6,403 nucleotides of DNA from Planctomycetota bacterium (GTDB lineage Bacteria; Planctomycetota; Phycisphaerae; WQYP01): NCBI GenBank assembly GCA_021826605.1, contig JAKAZF010000053.1, forward strand, positions 3,656 through 10,058, written 5' to 3'. The notes under the pieces are model-generated. The model made no database searches. It saw only the letters and a list, made by a program, of their open reading frames with translations, and was not told the DNA's origin. Positions 1 through 5,984 of this stretch are shown piece by piece. The position numbers and the translations under genes are program-made. Positions within the stretch are counted from its first letter, which is position 1. Each line of letters starts with the position of its first letter.

Positions 1-57
1 GATGGTAGTATTAAATTCCAGTTGGATTTCCGGGTAACGCATTCCGGAAGTCAATAG
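1..57 (+). CDS. C-terminal tail of an upstream gene (partial)
   Basis: The first reading frame is open from the window edge to a TAG at 55-57 and encodes the 18-residue tail DGSIKFQLDFRVTHSGSQ. The other two forward frames close earlier. The stop lies 14 bases before the yajQ start, which fits a tightly spaced gene pair. The fragment is too short to identify; its alternating hydrophobic residues suggest a beta strand, but no family can be named. It could also be chance open sequence. Confidence 0.4.
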   Translation, partial: DGSIKFQLDFRVTHSGSQ

Positions 58-65
58 TTAAGGAG
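58..65 (+). promoter_or_regulatory. Shine-Dalgarno site of yajQ
   Basis: TTAAGGAG ends six bases before the ATG at 72. This is a near-perfect anti-16S match at normal spacing and fixes the yajQ start. It is the strongest ribosome binding site on the left side of the window; the next gene has no comparable site. Confidence 0.85.
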
Positions 66-71
66 TCCATT

Positions 72-572
72 ATGGCAGCCGATTCATCATTTGATATCGT
101 CAATGAAGTCAACCTTCAGGAACTTGACAATGCGGTTGTACAGGCGCAAAAGGAAATTGCCACGCGTTTCGATTTCCGTGGCACCGCAGCCGCCGTTTCA
201 GAACTGGATAAAAAAGAAAAGCTCATCACCGTAACCGCGGATGATGAAACCCAGCTTGATGCCGTGATTCAGGTCCTGATCTCCAAAATGGTCAAGCGCG
301 GAGTTGATGCCCGAAGTCTGGACAGACAAAAACTGGAAGCGGCAACGCACAAAACCGTTCGGCAGAAAATTAAACTTAAAAGCGGAATTGATCGTGAAAC
401 GGCCAAGGCGCTGCAAAAGCGGATCAAGGATCTGGGGTTAAAGGTTAACGCCAGTATCCAAGGTGAATCTTTGCGCGTCAGCGGCGCAAAAAAAGATGAT
501 CTGCAGGCGGTGATGGCGGACCTGCGGGCCAAACCTCCGGAAATTCCGATTCAGTTTAACAATTATCGATGA
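72..572 (+). CDS. yajQ: YajQ family cyclic di-GMP/nucleotide-binding protein
   Basis: This 166-residue protein is a full-length member of the YajQ (UPF0234) family, which is usually about 160-165 residues. Visible family marks are the N-terminal SFDIVNEVNLQELDNA segment (about residues 6-21), the RFDFRG motif (about 32-37), the KRG and SLD stretch near 75-84, the LKLKVQ-type segment near LGLKVNASIQGE (about 121-132), the RVSGAKKDDLQAVMADLR stretch, and the closing IQFNNYR. The family folds as two ferredoxin-like domains, is cytoplasmic and has no signal peptide. Some members bind cyclic di-GMP (shown for a Xanthomonas homologue) and others have been reported to bind nucleic acids or nucleotides, so the exact role here is inferred only from family. 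The start is set by the strong AAGGAG site. The stop overlaps the first in-frame ATG of the lipoprotein frame (ATGA, 569-572), suggesting co-transcription. Confidence 0.95.
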   Translation: MAADSSFDIVNEVNLQELDNAVVQAQKEIATRFDFRGTAAAVSELDKKEKLITVTADDETQLDAVIQVLISKMVKRGVDARSLDRQKLEAATHKTVRQKIKLKSGIDRETAKALQKRIKDLGLKVNASIQGESLRVSGAKKDDLQAVMADLRAKPPEIPIQFNNYR

Positions 573-655
573 ATTTTTCTTGGCGTTCCCATCGATGCGG
601 GGTTATGCTAACAATTATTGGCTCACGCGCATTACGCCGGGTTGATGAGCCTGCA

Positions 656-2539
656 ATGGTGCTGAAAATGTTGAAATCAATGAAACGAAAAAAAGTTGCC
701 GCGACAGCAGTTCTCAGTGGGCTTATGATCCTCGCCCTTGCGGCGTGTTCGGATCAGCCGCAGCGGCCGGCGCGACCACCGATTTCTCTGCAGGACATGC
801 ACCTCAAGCCTTCGATTTATCCCGCCCTGCGCGGAACCATTCGGTCGGTTGCCGCATTGGCCTATTCAAGTCCGATCATTGTGCGGGGCTGGGGAGTTGT
901 TGCCGGCCTGCCGAATACCGGCAGCGGTGAAATGCCTCCGGGCATTCGCAATATTCTCGCCAATCGCCTGCTGAAAAACGGCGCGGGATATCTAAGCCGT
1001 GGAACTCAGCAGTATGACCCCAACCGTATCTTGAGTTCCCGGCAGATCGCGGCGGTATTTGTTGAAGGGGCCATCCCCGCCATGGCAACCGCCGGAACGC
1101 ATTTTGATCTTTACGTCACCGCACTTTCCGGAACCGCCACAACCAATTTGGAAAATGGCCTGCTTTGGCCCGTTCCGTTGCGCACCCATATTCGTAAAAT
1201 TGTCCAGACCACTGCGATTGCCCGTGGCATGGGGCCGGTTTTCTGCAATCCTTTTAATGTCAGTGGCGCTTTGAAAAAGCCGGCTGATATTATCCGCAAC
1301 GGGCGTGTTCTCGGGGGTGGAATTGTCACCCGCAGCCTGCCGGTTATGCTTGAGCTTTACAGCCCGTCGTACCGTATCAGCGCCCTGGTGGAGCGTATTA
1401 TTAATGAGCGTTTTGGGGGATATCCTCCCATCGCAACGGCGGAAAATGATATGATGATCCGCCTGCGGGTTCCACGAAAATATCGGCGTCATCCCGCACG
1501 ATTTGTCCGTCGGGTCATGTCGCTTTATCTGCAACGCAATATGCCGGGATTTGCTGCTTCCCAGGCGGCAGTACTTATTAAGGCTCTGCGTGATCCCAAT
1601 GCTCCGGATGACCAAATCGCACTGGCTCTGGAGCAGCTTGGCCGGCCCATTATTCCCATTTTACGCCTGCACTATAATTCCCCCCAGTCCGCTGTACGGT
1701 TCTTCAGCGTACTGGCGGGAAGCTTTATTGGTGATGAAGATGCCATTCCCGTGCTGGCCAAATATGCCACCGATTCCAAAAGCCCCTTCCAGCGCCGAGC
1801 CATACGGGACCTGGCCCGATGCGGTGATCGTGTGAATGCTACGCTGGCCTATTCTAAACTGCTGCACACCAATGATACGGAATTAAAAATCCTGGCTTAT
1901 CGAGGACTGGCTGATCTTCATTCTTCCCATCTGTATCGGCAGCCTTTCATTGGTCGATTTCTTATGAATGTTTTGCCCGCGGATGCCTCTTCCCTGATAT
2001 ATGCTACCTCGCATCGTGTTCCACAAATCGCTGTTATCGGCCATGTGCCCGTGCTGGTTCCCGGAACATTGTATATCAGCCCGCACGGTGCTTTAACTGT
2101 TAATTATCCTCTCCATGCGGCCCATGCCGCCAGCGGGAAATCCAGTTATCCGGTTATGCTTTATTTCCGAGATCCATTGACCCACAAGGTTGTGGAATTG
2201 AGTTGTAAACCGCAGTTGCCTGCTATTATTTCGGCCCTGGCCACCGCACCAGATCCCTTTTCGCCAAAATTCAACCCAAAGGAACCCTATATTGCAATTT
2301 CCTACCAAAGGCTGGTTACCATGTTGTATACCATGTGTAACAGCGGTGAACTAAATGCCACCTTCCGGCTTGAAAGAATGGCTAATCGTAACCGCGCGAT
2401 GTTTGCATCGCTCAATGAACCCCGTCCCAGCCGCAGCACCATGAATCTTGCGACTGCGGCAACGCAAAAAGGAAAAAACGTCGGCAGCGGTTCGCTGGAA
2501 TATTCCACATCGCTTCCGGGTGAGGTTCCCGGGAAGTAA
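656..2539 (+). CDS. FlgI-like lipoprotein with HEAT-like repeats
   Basis: The frame is open from an ATG at 569 (656 residues), but the first 29-37 residues look untranslated or dispensable. In-frame ATGs at 656, 668 and 680 each place a basic n-region, a hydrophobic core and the lipobox LAAC at normal distance, so 656 is chosen; 680 is equally reasonable, and none has a good Shine-Dalgarno site. The lipid-modified Cys is residue 60 counted from 569, followed by Ser, which by the E. coli rule would favour outer-membrane sorting. Residues about 85-310 resemble the flagellar P-ring protein FlgI: GWGVVAGLPNTGSG matches the FlgI G-x-G-x-V-x-GL-x-GTG segment, then IAAVFVEGAIPAMATAGTHFDLYVTALSGT, then GGGIVTRSLP, a long LELYSPSYRISALVERIINERFG-like element and LRVPRKY. 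Residues about 330-460 are helical pairs resembling HEAT repeats. Residues 465-605 are of unknown fold, and the last 50 are polar and low in complexity. FlgI itself is about 365 residues and is not a lipoprotein. No flagellar gene is adjacent, so a flagellar role is unproven; an envelope ring or scaffold role is speculation. Confidence 0.85.
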   Translation: MVLKMLKSMKRKKVAATAVLSGLMILALAACSDQPQRPARPPISLQDMHLKPSIYPALRGTIRSVAALAYSSPIIVRGWGVVAGLPNTGSGEMPPGIRNILANRLLKNGAGYLSRGTQQYDPNRILSSRQIAAVFVEGAIPAMATAGTHFDLYVTALSGTATTNLENGLLWPVPLRTHIRKIVQTTAIARGMGPVFCNPFNVSGALKKPADIIRNGRVLGGGIVTRSLPVMLELYSPSYRISALVERIINERFGGYPPIATAENDMMIRLRVPRKYRRHPARFVRRVMSLYLQRNMPGFAASQAAVLIKALRDPNAPDDQIALALEQLGRPIIPILRLHYNSPQSAVRFFSVLAGSFIGDEDAIPVLAKYATDSKSPFQRRAIRDLARCGDRVNATLAYSKLLHTNDTELKILAYRGLADLHSSHLYRQPFIGRFLMNVLPADASSLIYATSHRVPQIAVIGHVPVLVPGTLYISPHGALTVNYPLHAAHAASGKSSYPVMLYFRDPLTHKVVELSCKPQLPAIISALATAPDPFSPKFNPKEPYIAISYQRLVTMLYTMCNSGELNATFRLERMANRNRAMFASLNEPRPSRSTMNLATAATQKGKNVGSGSLEYSTSLPGEVPGK

Positions 2540-2549
2540 GATCACCCGG
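2516..2549 (+). terminator. Inverted repeat spanning the lipoprotein stop codon
   Basis: CCGGGTGA (2516-2523) and TCACCCGG (2542-2549) form a perfect 8-bp stem with an 18-base loop that contains the TAA stop. A competing hairpin inside the same stretch pairs CTTCCGGG (2513-2520) with CCCGGGAAG (2528-2536), with one bulge. No T-run follows directly; the nearest run of five Ts is about 25 bases downstream. It may end or stabilise the yajQ-lipoprotein transcript, but it is not a classical intrinsic terminator. Confidence 0.35.
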
Positions 2550-3023
2550 TGCGCAGACTGTGTAAGCCGAACTGTTTTTCGCAAAAGAATAAAATTTGCA
2601 TGCGCATCACGACTGCTCCTTCAAGGCTCAAACCACTTCAGAGGAGTCTGTATTCGGGCGGCTCGGTCACGGAATAACGGAATATTTGCGCTTTTTTGCT
2701 TTTTGCGTCCCATATCCAGAATTCCACTATCAACATTGTGAATTGTATCTCATCCCTTGGCTCATTATTGCCGATAAACAACCATGGATGCGGTTGACAA
2801 CCGATCCGCGATCAGGGGCTGTCGGGCCTCTGTGCAGCCCAGCCGACATGAGGCTGTGATACGTCGCGGGGAGGCTGATACCTCCGCGGAAGTGATTGTG
2901 GGGACGTTGAGCCGAACGGATGAGGCTCAAGATAAGGTTAACATTGCGGTCGAAAGCTGCGAAAGAAGCCATACCAGGATGATATGGACCACGCGCTGAC
3001 GACTTTTGGAGCAGTAGAAAATT
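2540..3023. other. Gene-free gap with several hairpins
   Basis: No open frame here looks like a real protein. The short frames across it have no recognisable motif, no ribosome binding site and unlikely composition. The first half (about 2560-2790) is fairly AT-rich, with an imperfect dyad AATTCCAC (2720-2727) / GTGAATT (2738-2744). The second half (about 2800-2990) contains at least four hairpins in succession: GGGCTG/CAGCCC (2816-2840), GGAGG/CCTCC with an outer CGC/GCG (2865-2888), TTGAGCC/GGCTCAA (2907-2930) and CCATA/TATGG (2969-2987). This could be a leader of the recombinase gene or a small structured RNA; it matches none of tRNA, tmRNA, SRP RNA, RNase P RNA or 6S RNA by the conserved bases I know. 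Confidence 0.5.
2907..2930 (+). repeat. Perfect 7-bp hairpin in the gap before the recombinase
   Basis: TTGAGCC and GGCTCAA are perfectly complementary and enclose a 10-base loop, GAACGGATGA. No T-run follows, so this is not an intrinsic terminator. It sits between two other hairpins, about 95 bases before the recombinase start. Confidence 0.5.
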
Positions 3024-4061
3024 ATGGACACGCTTACTTTGCCACAGCAGGTGCAGGAATTCCTGAATTATCTCCAGTTTGAGCGCCATTTCTCCACCTA
3101 TACCAGTAAATGCTACGGTGCCGACCTGCGACAATTCGGACTCTTTCTCGCCGGCGTGCAGGATATACCGGCCAGTGTTCTGTTATCCCAGCCGGCGTCC
3201 GGTAATGCGGCGGTGAATCTTTCACGCGAAATGCAGAACAAACAGGCGAACCATCCTGAAGAACCGCCCCCGCAGCAGATTCAGGAACTTCTGCTCAATG
3301 CGGGCGCTGAAGACGTTCGGCGTTATCTTCAGCATATGCGCGAGCATAACTATTCCAAAGCCACTGTTGCGCGGAAACTTGCCACGCTTCGGAGCTTTTT
3401 CAAATACCTCAATAAGCGGGGGCTGACCGGTAATAATCCGATGCTCAGTATCCGCACGCCGAAACTGGACAAACGTCTGCCGAAATTCATGACCGAAGAA
3501 CAGGTAACGCGCCTGCTGCAAACCCCGGACGATACCGATCTGCTTGGATCGCGCGATAAAGCCATGCTGGAAGTGATTTATTCCTCCGGTTTGCGCGTAA
3601 GCGAACTGGTCGGATTGAATATTGATGATCTTGATGTCGCCGCCGGTGTGATCAAAGTGCGCGGTAAAGGCAAAAAAGAGCGTGTCAGTCCGGTTGGACA
3701 GACCGCCGTTAATGCTCTGACCAAGTACATCGATCAGAGGAAACTCATTATGGCGCAGGATTCGCCCAATGCGCCATTGTTTATCAATAAACATGGTCAG
3801 CGTTTAAGTACTCGTTCGGTTCGCAGGAAGCTGGATAAATATCTGATTGAGGCGCACCTGGACCCGGATATCAGCCCGCATACATTGCGGCACAGTTTTG
3901 CCACGCACATGCTTAATCATGGCGCCGATCTGCGCGTGGTGCAGGAACTACTGGGGCACCAGAGCCTCAGCACCACACAAATATATACGCACCTGACCAC
4001 CAAGCGCATTCAGGACGTATATGAAAGCGCCCATCCCCGCGCTAATGAAGTGTCCTCGTAA
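3024..4061 (+). CDS. xerC: Tyrosine recombinase, XerC/XerD type
   Basis: This 345-residue protein carries the full active site of the tyrosine recombinase/integrase family: Arg191 in SGLRVSELVGL, Lys215 in RGKGKKER, His286 and Arg289 in PHTLRHSFATHML, His312 in ELLGHQSLSTT and the nucleophile Tyr321 in QIYTHL. The N-terminal SAM-like DNA-binding domain spans about residues 8-135 (FLNYLQFERHFS, then TLRSFFKYL) and the catalytic domain about 152-335. Xer proteins normally resolve chromosome dimers at dif sites in the cytoplasm together with a partner and FtsK. The ending YESAHPRA and the VQELLGH stretch resemble XerC more than XerD, but the two cannot be firmly separated here. At 345 residues it is about 45 longer than typical Xer proteins; the excess lies at about residues 47-95, a Gln/Pro/Asn-rich insertion in the N-terminal domain. 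The start has only a weak TTGGAG about 12 bases upstream. No dif-like site was seen in the window. It ends just before a strong terminator. Confidence 0.93.
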   Translation: MDTLTLPQQVQEFLNYLQFERHFSTYTSKCYGADLRQFGLFLAGVQDIPASVLLSQPASGNAAVNLSREMQNKQANHPEEPPPQQIQELLLNAGAEDVRRYLQHMREHNYSKATVARKLATLRSFFKYLNKRGLTGNNPMLSIRTPKLDKRLPKFMTEEQVTRLLQTPDDTDLLGSRDKAMLEVIYSSGLRVSELVGLNIDDLDVAAGVIKVRGKGKKERVSPVGQTAVNALTKYIDQRKLIMAQDSPNAPLFINKHGQRLSTRSVRRKLDKYLIEAHLDPDISPHTLRHSFATHMLNHGADLRVVQELLGHQSLSTTQIYTHLTTKRIQDVYESAHPRANEVSS

Positions 4062-4095
4062 TGTAGAACGCACCAGTGTCAGTTTATCCGCAACC

Positions 4096-4125
4096 GCACC
4101 GGCTTCCATGCCGGTGCTTTTTTTT
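4096..4125 (+). terminator. Intrinsic terminator after the recombinase gene
   Basis: A perfect 8-bp GC-rich stem, GCACCGGC (4096-4103) with GCCGGTGC (4110-4117), has a 6-base loop TTCCAT and is followed at once by eight Ts (4118-4125). It lies 35 bases after the recombinase stop, is oriented to end + strand transcription, and separates that gene from the regulator unit. Confidence 0.93.
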
Positions 4126-4201
4126 AGTTCCGCATCCAATGGCCATGATAATCGGCAAATGGCTGTGAAATGAACGTGGCCACGGGCAGTTGCGGAGAAC
4201 C

Positions 4202-4220
4202 ATTGAGGTCAATAGTCTAT
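4202..4220. promoter_or_regulatory. Candidate operator palindromes before the regulator gene
   Basis: ATTGA-GG-TCAAT (4202-4213) is a perfect 12-base palindrome, overlapped by ATAG-T-CTAT (4212-4220). They lie about 80-95 bases upstream of the GntR/LacI-type regulator start, where autoregulatory operators are often found. A weak promoter pair, TTGCGG (4190-4195) and TAGTCT (4213-4218) with 17-base spacing, would place the palindrome inside the promoter. Both are short enough to be chance. Confidence 0.3.
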
Positions 4221-4231
4221 AGGCCAAAGCG

Positions 4232-4245
4232 GCGGATCTGTCCGC
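4232..4245. repeat. Short inverted repeat in the regulator leader
   Basis: GCGGA (4232-4236) and TCCGC (4241-4245) flank TCTG, giving a small dyad or hairpin about 55 bases before the regulator start. It could be an operator half-site pair or an RNA hairpin, and may be chance. Confidence 0.25.
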
Positions 4246-4298
4246 AGGACACAAAACGCTGCTATTGATTGCACGGACTTATGCCTTTGTGAGAAACA

Positions 4299-5438
4299 AT
4301 GCGAACCCCGAAAGAGTCGGAAAACGTTTATCGATTCTTATTGCACGGAATCGAATCAGGGCGGTTTCGCGTGTATGATCGCATACCGACGGAGCGTGTT
4401 CTGGCAACGCGCTTTGGTGTATCTCGGCCAACGGTGAGTCGGGCGATTCACCGGCTGGTAAAGCAAAAGTTCATCAAGCGTAATGGTAAGGCTGGTTCGG
4501 TTGTGATTGCTGCGCCACCGCGACGGAGGCTTGCATTTGGCGCGGTATTATGGGGATTGGCGCGACAGCATCAGGAAGAATCGCCATTTGGCGGCGCGGG
4601 CAGCGAGTTACTCTATCGGTCCAGCCTGGAAGGATGGTCGGTCATACTTCATGATCCCACCTGGACGGATAATCCAACGGAATCCGGATTGGCTGGTCGA
4701 TACAAACGCATCGCCGAGGAATTCATCGAACGAAAAGTGTCAGGCATATTTCTAATGCCGCAGGAAATTCTGGCGGATCAGTACATATCATCGACCGCCG
4801 CGCTTGTCGATGATTTTCATGCTGCCGGAATACCAGTGGTGCTTATAGATCGCGACATTGTACGGTATCCCGCGCGGAGTCGTGTGGATCTTGTTGGTCT
4901 TGACAACTTCGGAGCTGGTTTTACTCTTGCCGAACACTTTATCAAACTGGGCTGCCGCAAAATTGAATTTTTTGCCTATTCCACGCGAGTGCCAACCCAG
5001 GAATCACGCATAGCGGGTTATCTGAAAGCTATGGAGTATCACGGAATCCGCGTTGATTCCGGAAGTGTCCATCACGGCAATCTCTTTGATCATACCTTCG
5101 TCACCACAGCGCTGCTGCGCAGACGTCCGGAGGCAGTTCTCGTCGTCAGCGATTCGCGTGCGGCTTGTGTCATGCGGTTTGCACTTGAGTCGGGATTAAA
5201 AATACCGCAGGATCTCCGCATTGGCAGTTTTGATGATCTCCCAAGTGCGGCGCGATTACCTGTGCCGCTTACCACAATTCGGCAGCCCGCATCCGGACTT
5301 GGCTATCTCGCCTTCCGTACGATGATGCAGAGAATTGACGAGCCGACGCTTCCGCCCGTGCATTCTGAATTGACCGGCGAATTGGTGATCCGGGCATCAT
5401 CGGGGACCGCAATTACATCGCGTGTGCCGCGGAAATAA
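4299..5438 (+). CDS. GntR/LacI hybrid transcriptional regulator
   Basis: This 379-residue protein joins a GntR-type winged helix-turn-helix to a LacI-type periplasmic-binding-protein-like sensor domain, the AraR-like arrangement. The DNA-binding part covers about residues 5-70: the GntR signature runs from the basic start through RIPTERVLATRFGVSRPTVSRAIHRL to a wing ending near GSVVI. The sensor part covers about 78-370, with recognisable elements VSGIFLMP (147-154), IPVVLIDRD (178-186), VGLDNFGAGFTLAEHFIKLGCRKI (199-222), SRIAGYLKAMEYHGI, PEAVLVVSD (277-285), IPQDLRIGSFDD (302-313), PLTTIRQP (323-330) and a C-terminal L-x-GELVIRASSG, all typical of Peripla_BP_3 repressors. It has no signal peptide and acts in the cytoplasm. 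Sugar or sugar-derived effectors are usual in this family; the ligand here is unknown. It has its own terminator-separated unit, with possible autoregulatory palindromes upstream, and the next gene downstream on the same strand encodes a secreted protein, a plausible target. The ATG at 4299 is preceded by only a weak GTGAG. Confidence 0.93.
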   Translation: MRTPKESENVYRFLLHGIESGRFRVYDRIPTERVLATRFGVSRPTVSRAIHRLVKQKFIKRNGKAGSVVIAAPPRRRLAFGAVLWGLARQHQEESPFGGAGSELLYRSSLEGWSVILHDPTWTDNPTESGLAGRYKRIAEEFIERKVSGIFLMPQEILADQYISSTAALVDDFHAAGIPVVLIDRDIVRYPARSRVDLVGLDNFGAGFTLAEHFIKLGCRKIEFFAYSTRVPTQESRIAGYLKAMEYHGIRVDSGSVHHGNLFDHTFVTTALLRRRPEAVLVVSDSRAACVMRFALESGLKIPQDLRIGSFDDLPSAARLPVPLTTIRQPASGLGYLAFRTMMQRIDEPTLPPVHSELTGELVIRASSGTAITSRVPRK

Positions 5439-5472
5439 TCCAACGATAAAACTGCTTCAGGGCCAACCGAAG

Positions 5473-5486
5473 CCCGGACGTCCGGG
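5473..5486. repeat. Perfect 14-bp palindrome downstream of the regulator
   Basis: CCCGGACGTCCGGG is an exact 14-base palindrome with no central spacer, 35 bases after the regulator stop. Lacking a loop, it is better suited as a dimeric protein-binding site than as a hairpin, and no T-run follows. It could be an operator or a chance feature of the GC-rich segment. Confidence 0.45.
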
Positions 5487-5696
5487 TGCATGCGTTGACC
5501 CGCCATTGAGCCGGCACCCGGCCTTGTATCTCCCGTCCCTTCGGCCGTGGTGCCGCTCCGGCGAAGCAATCTTTCCATCTGTGCGATCTCCAAGCAACGC
5601 TCCGAGATCCTTTCAAGTGCCGGTAATTCAATATCTGTATGCGCAAGTGGAGTCATTAGGCGGATTGGGTGGCCCGCCTGTAAGCGACTGTTCAAG

Positions 5697-5802
5697 AAAT
5701 ATGGTAATAAAATAACAGAACGCTGATTGTGGGATTATGTCAATTTATTTAAGAGCATCTGCGCTTTTTGAAGCATATTATGGGCTAAATATGGTAACAG
5801 AA
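5697..5802. repeat. Gapped direct repeat in the AT-rich upstream region
   Basis: AAATATGGTAA occurs at 5697-5707 and again at 5787-5797, 90 bases apart. The second copy continues directly with CAGAA (5798-5802); the first continues with CAGAA after an 8-base insertion, TAAAATAA (CAGAA at 5716-5720). The pair lies upstream of the promoter candidate for the secreted gene and may be binding sites for a regulator. Confidence 0.45.
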
Positions 5803-5803
5803 T

Positions 5804-5822
5804 AGCGACAGTGACTATCGTT
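5804..5822. promoter_or_regulatory. Imperfect dyad next to the promoter candidate
   Basis: AGCGACAG-TGA-CTATCGTT is a 19-base dyad with one mismatch and one G-T pair. It ends four bases before the proposed -35 hexamer at 5827, a position where an activator or repressor could act. The assignment rests on symmetry and position only. Confidence 0.3.
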
Positions 5823-5826
5823 GTTT

Positions 5827-5854
5827 TTGATGCCACTTAATATCTGCGTATAGT
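5827..5854 (+). promoter_or_regulatory. Sigma70-like promoter candidate for the secreted gene
   Basis: TTGATG (5827-5832) and TATAGT (5849-5854) are separated by 16 bases and lie in an AT-rich stretch. Transcription would start near 5861, giving a leader of about 280 bases before the ATG at 6144. This is a consensus match only. Confidence 0.4.
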
Positions 5855-5944
5855 TAAAACCATAAGGTGACAGCCGGATCTGAACAACATCTCGATCCGA
5901 TTGAATTGAAGTTTTATGCGTTCGTTTTCTCAGCAGAAGGTGCT

Positions 5945-5984
5945 CTGAGCCGAACAAAGATTCGAAGAATTGGCAATGGCTCAG
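5945..5984 (+). repeat. Inverted repeat in the leader of the secreted gene
   Basis: CTGAGCC (5945-5951) and GGCTCAG (5978-5984) form a perfect 7-bp stem around a 26-base loop. It lies within the proposed leader, about 160-200 bases before the start codon. No T-run follows. Further on, short complementary segments CAACG/CGTTG (6069-6073, 6085-6089) and GGCAG/CTGCC (6074-6078, 6091-6095) interlock, so only one can form as a simple hairpin. Confidence 0.35.

Noticed and set aside
2448..2859. Two overlapping + strand open frames (2448-2741 and 2596-2859) across the lipoprotein end and the gap
   Set aside because: They lie in different frames, partly inside or straddling the real gene end, are rich in Arg/Cys/Phe without motifs, and lack start signals.
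2784..2999. 71-residue + strand open frame in the gap before the recombinase
   Set aside because: It has no ribosome binding site and no recognisable motif, and it overlaps a run of hairpins; its composition looks like translated non-coding DNA.
3024..4061. The recombinase as an integrase of a mobile element
   Set aside because: The sequence resembles housekeeping XerC/XerD throughout the catalytic domain, and no attachment site, excisionase, phage gene or flanking repeat was seen.
4140..4226. Repeated TGGCCA/GGCCA words (4140-4145, 4177-4182, 4222-4226)
   Set aside because: The words are too short and irregularly spaced to support a repeat or operator array.
5303..5715. Open frames on both strands after the regulator (5303-5695 and 5413-5646 minus, 5422-5715 plus)
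   Set aside because: They overlap each other and the regulator 3' end, show no family motif, and are explained by the GC-rich composition. A decayed gene or element remnant cannot be excluded; a translated search of 5440-5700 would decide.
2908..5955. The 10-mer TGAGCCGAAC occurs in both hairpin regions (2908-2917 and 5946-5955)
   Set aside because: Several repeated 10-mers are expected by chance in 6.4 kb, and the surrounding structures differ in loop length and sequence.
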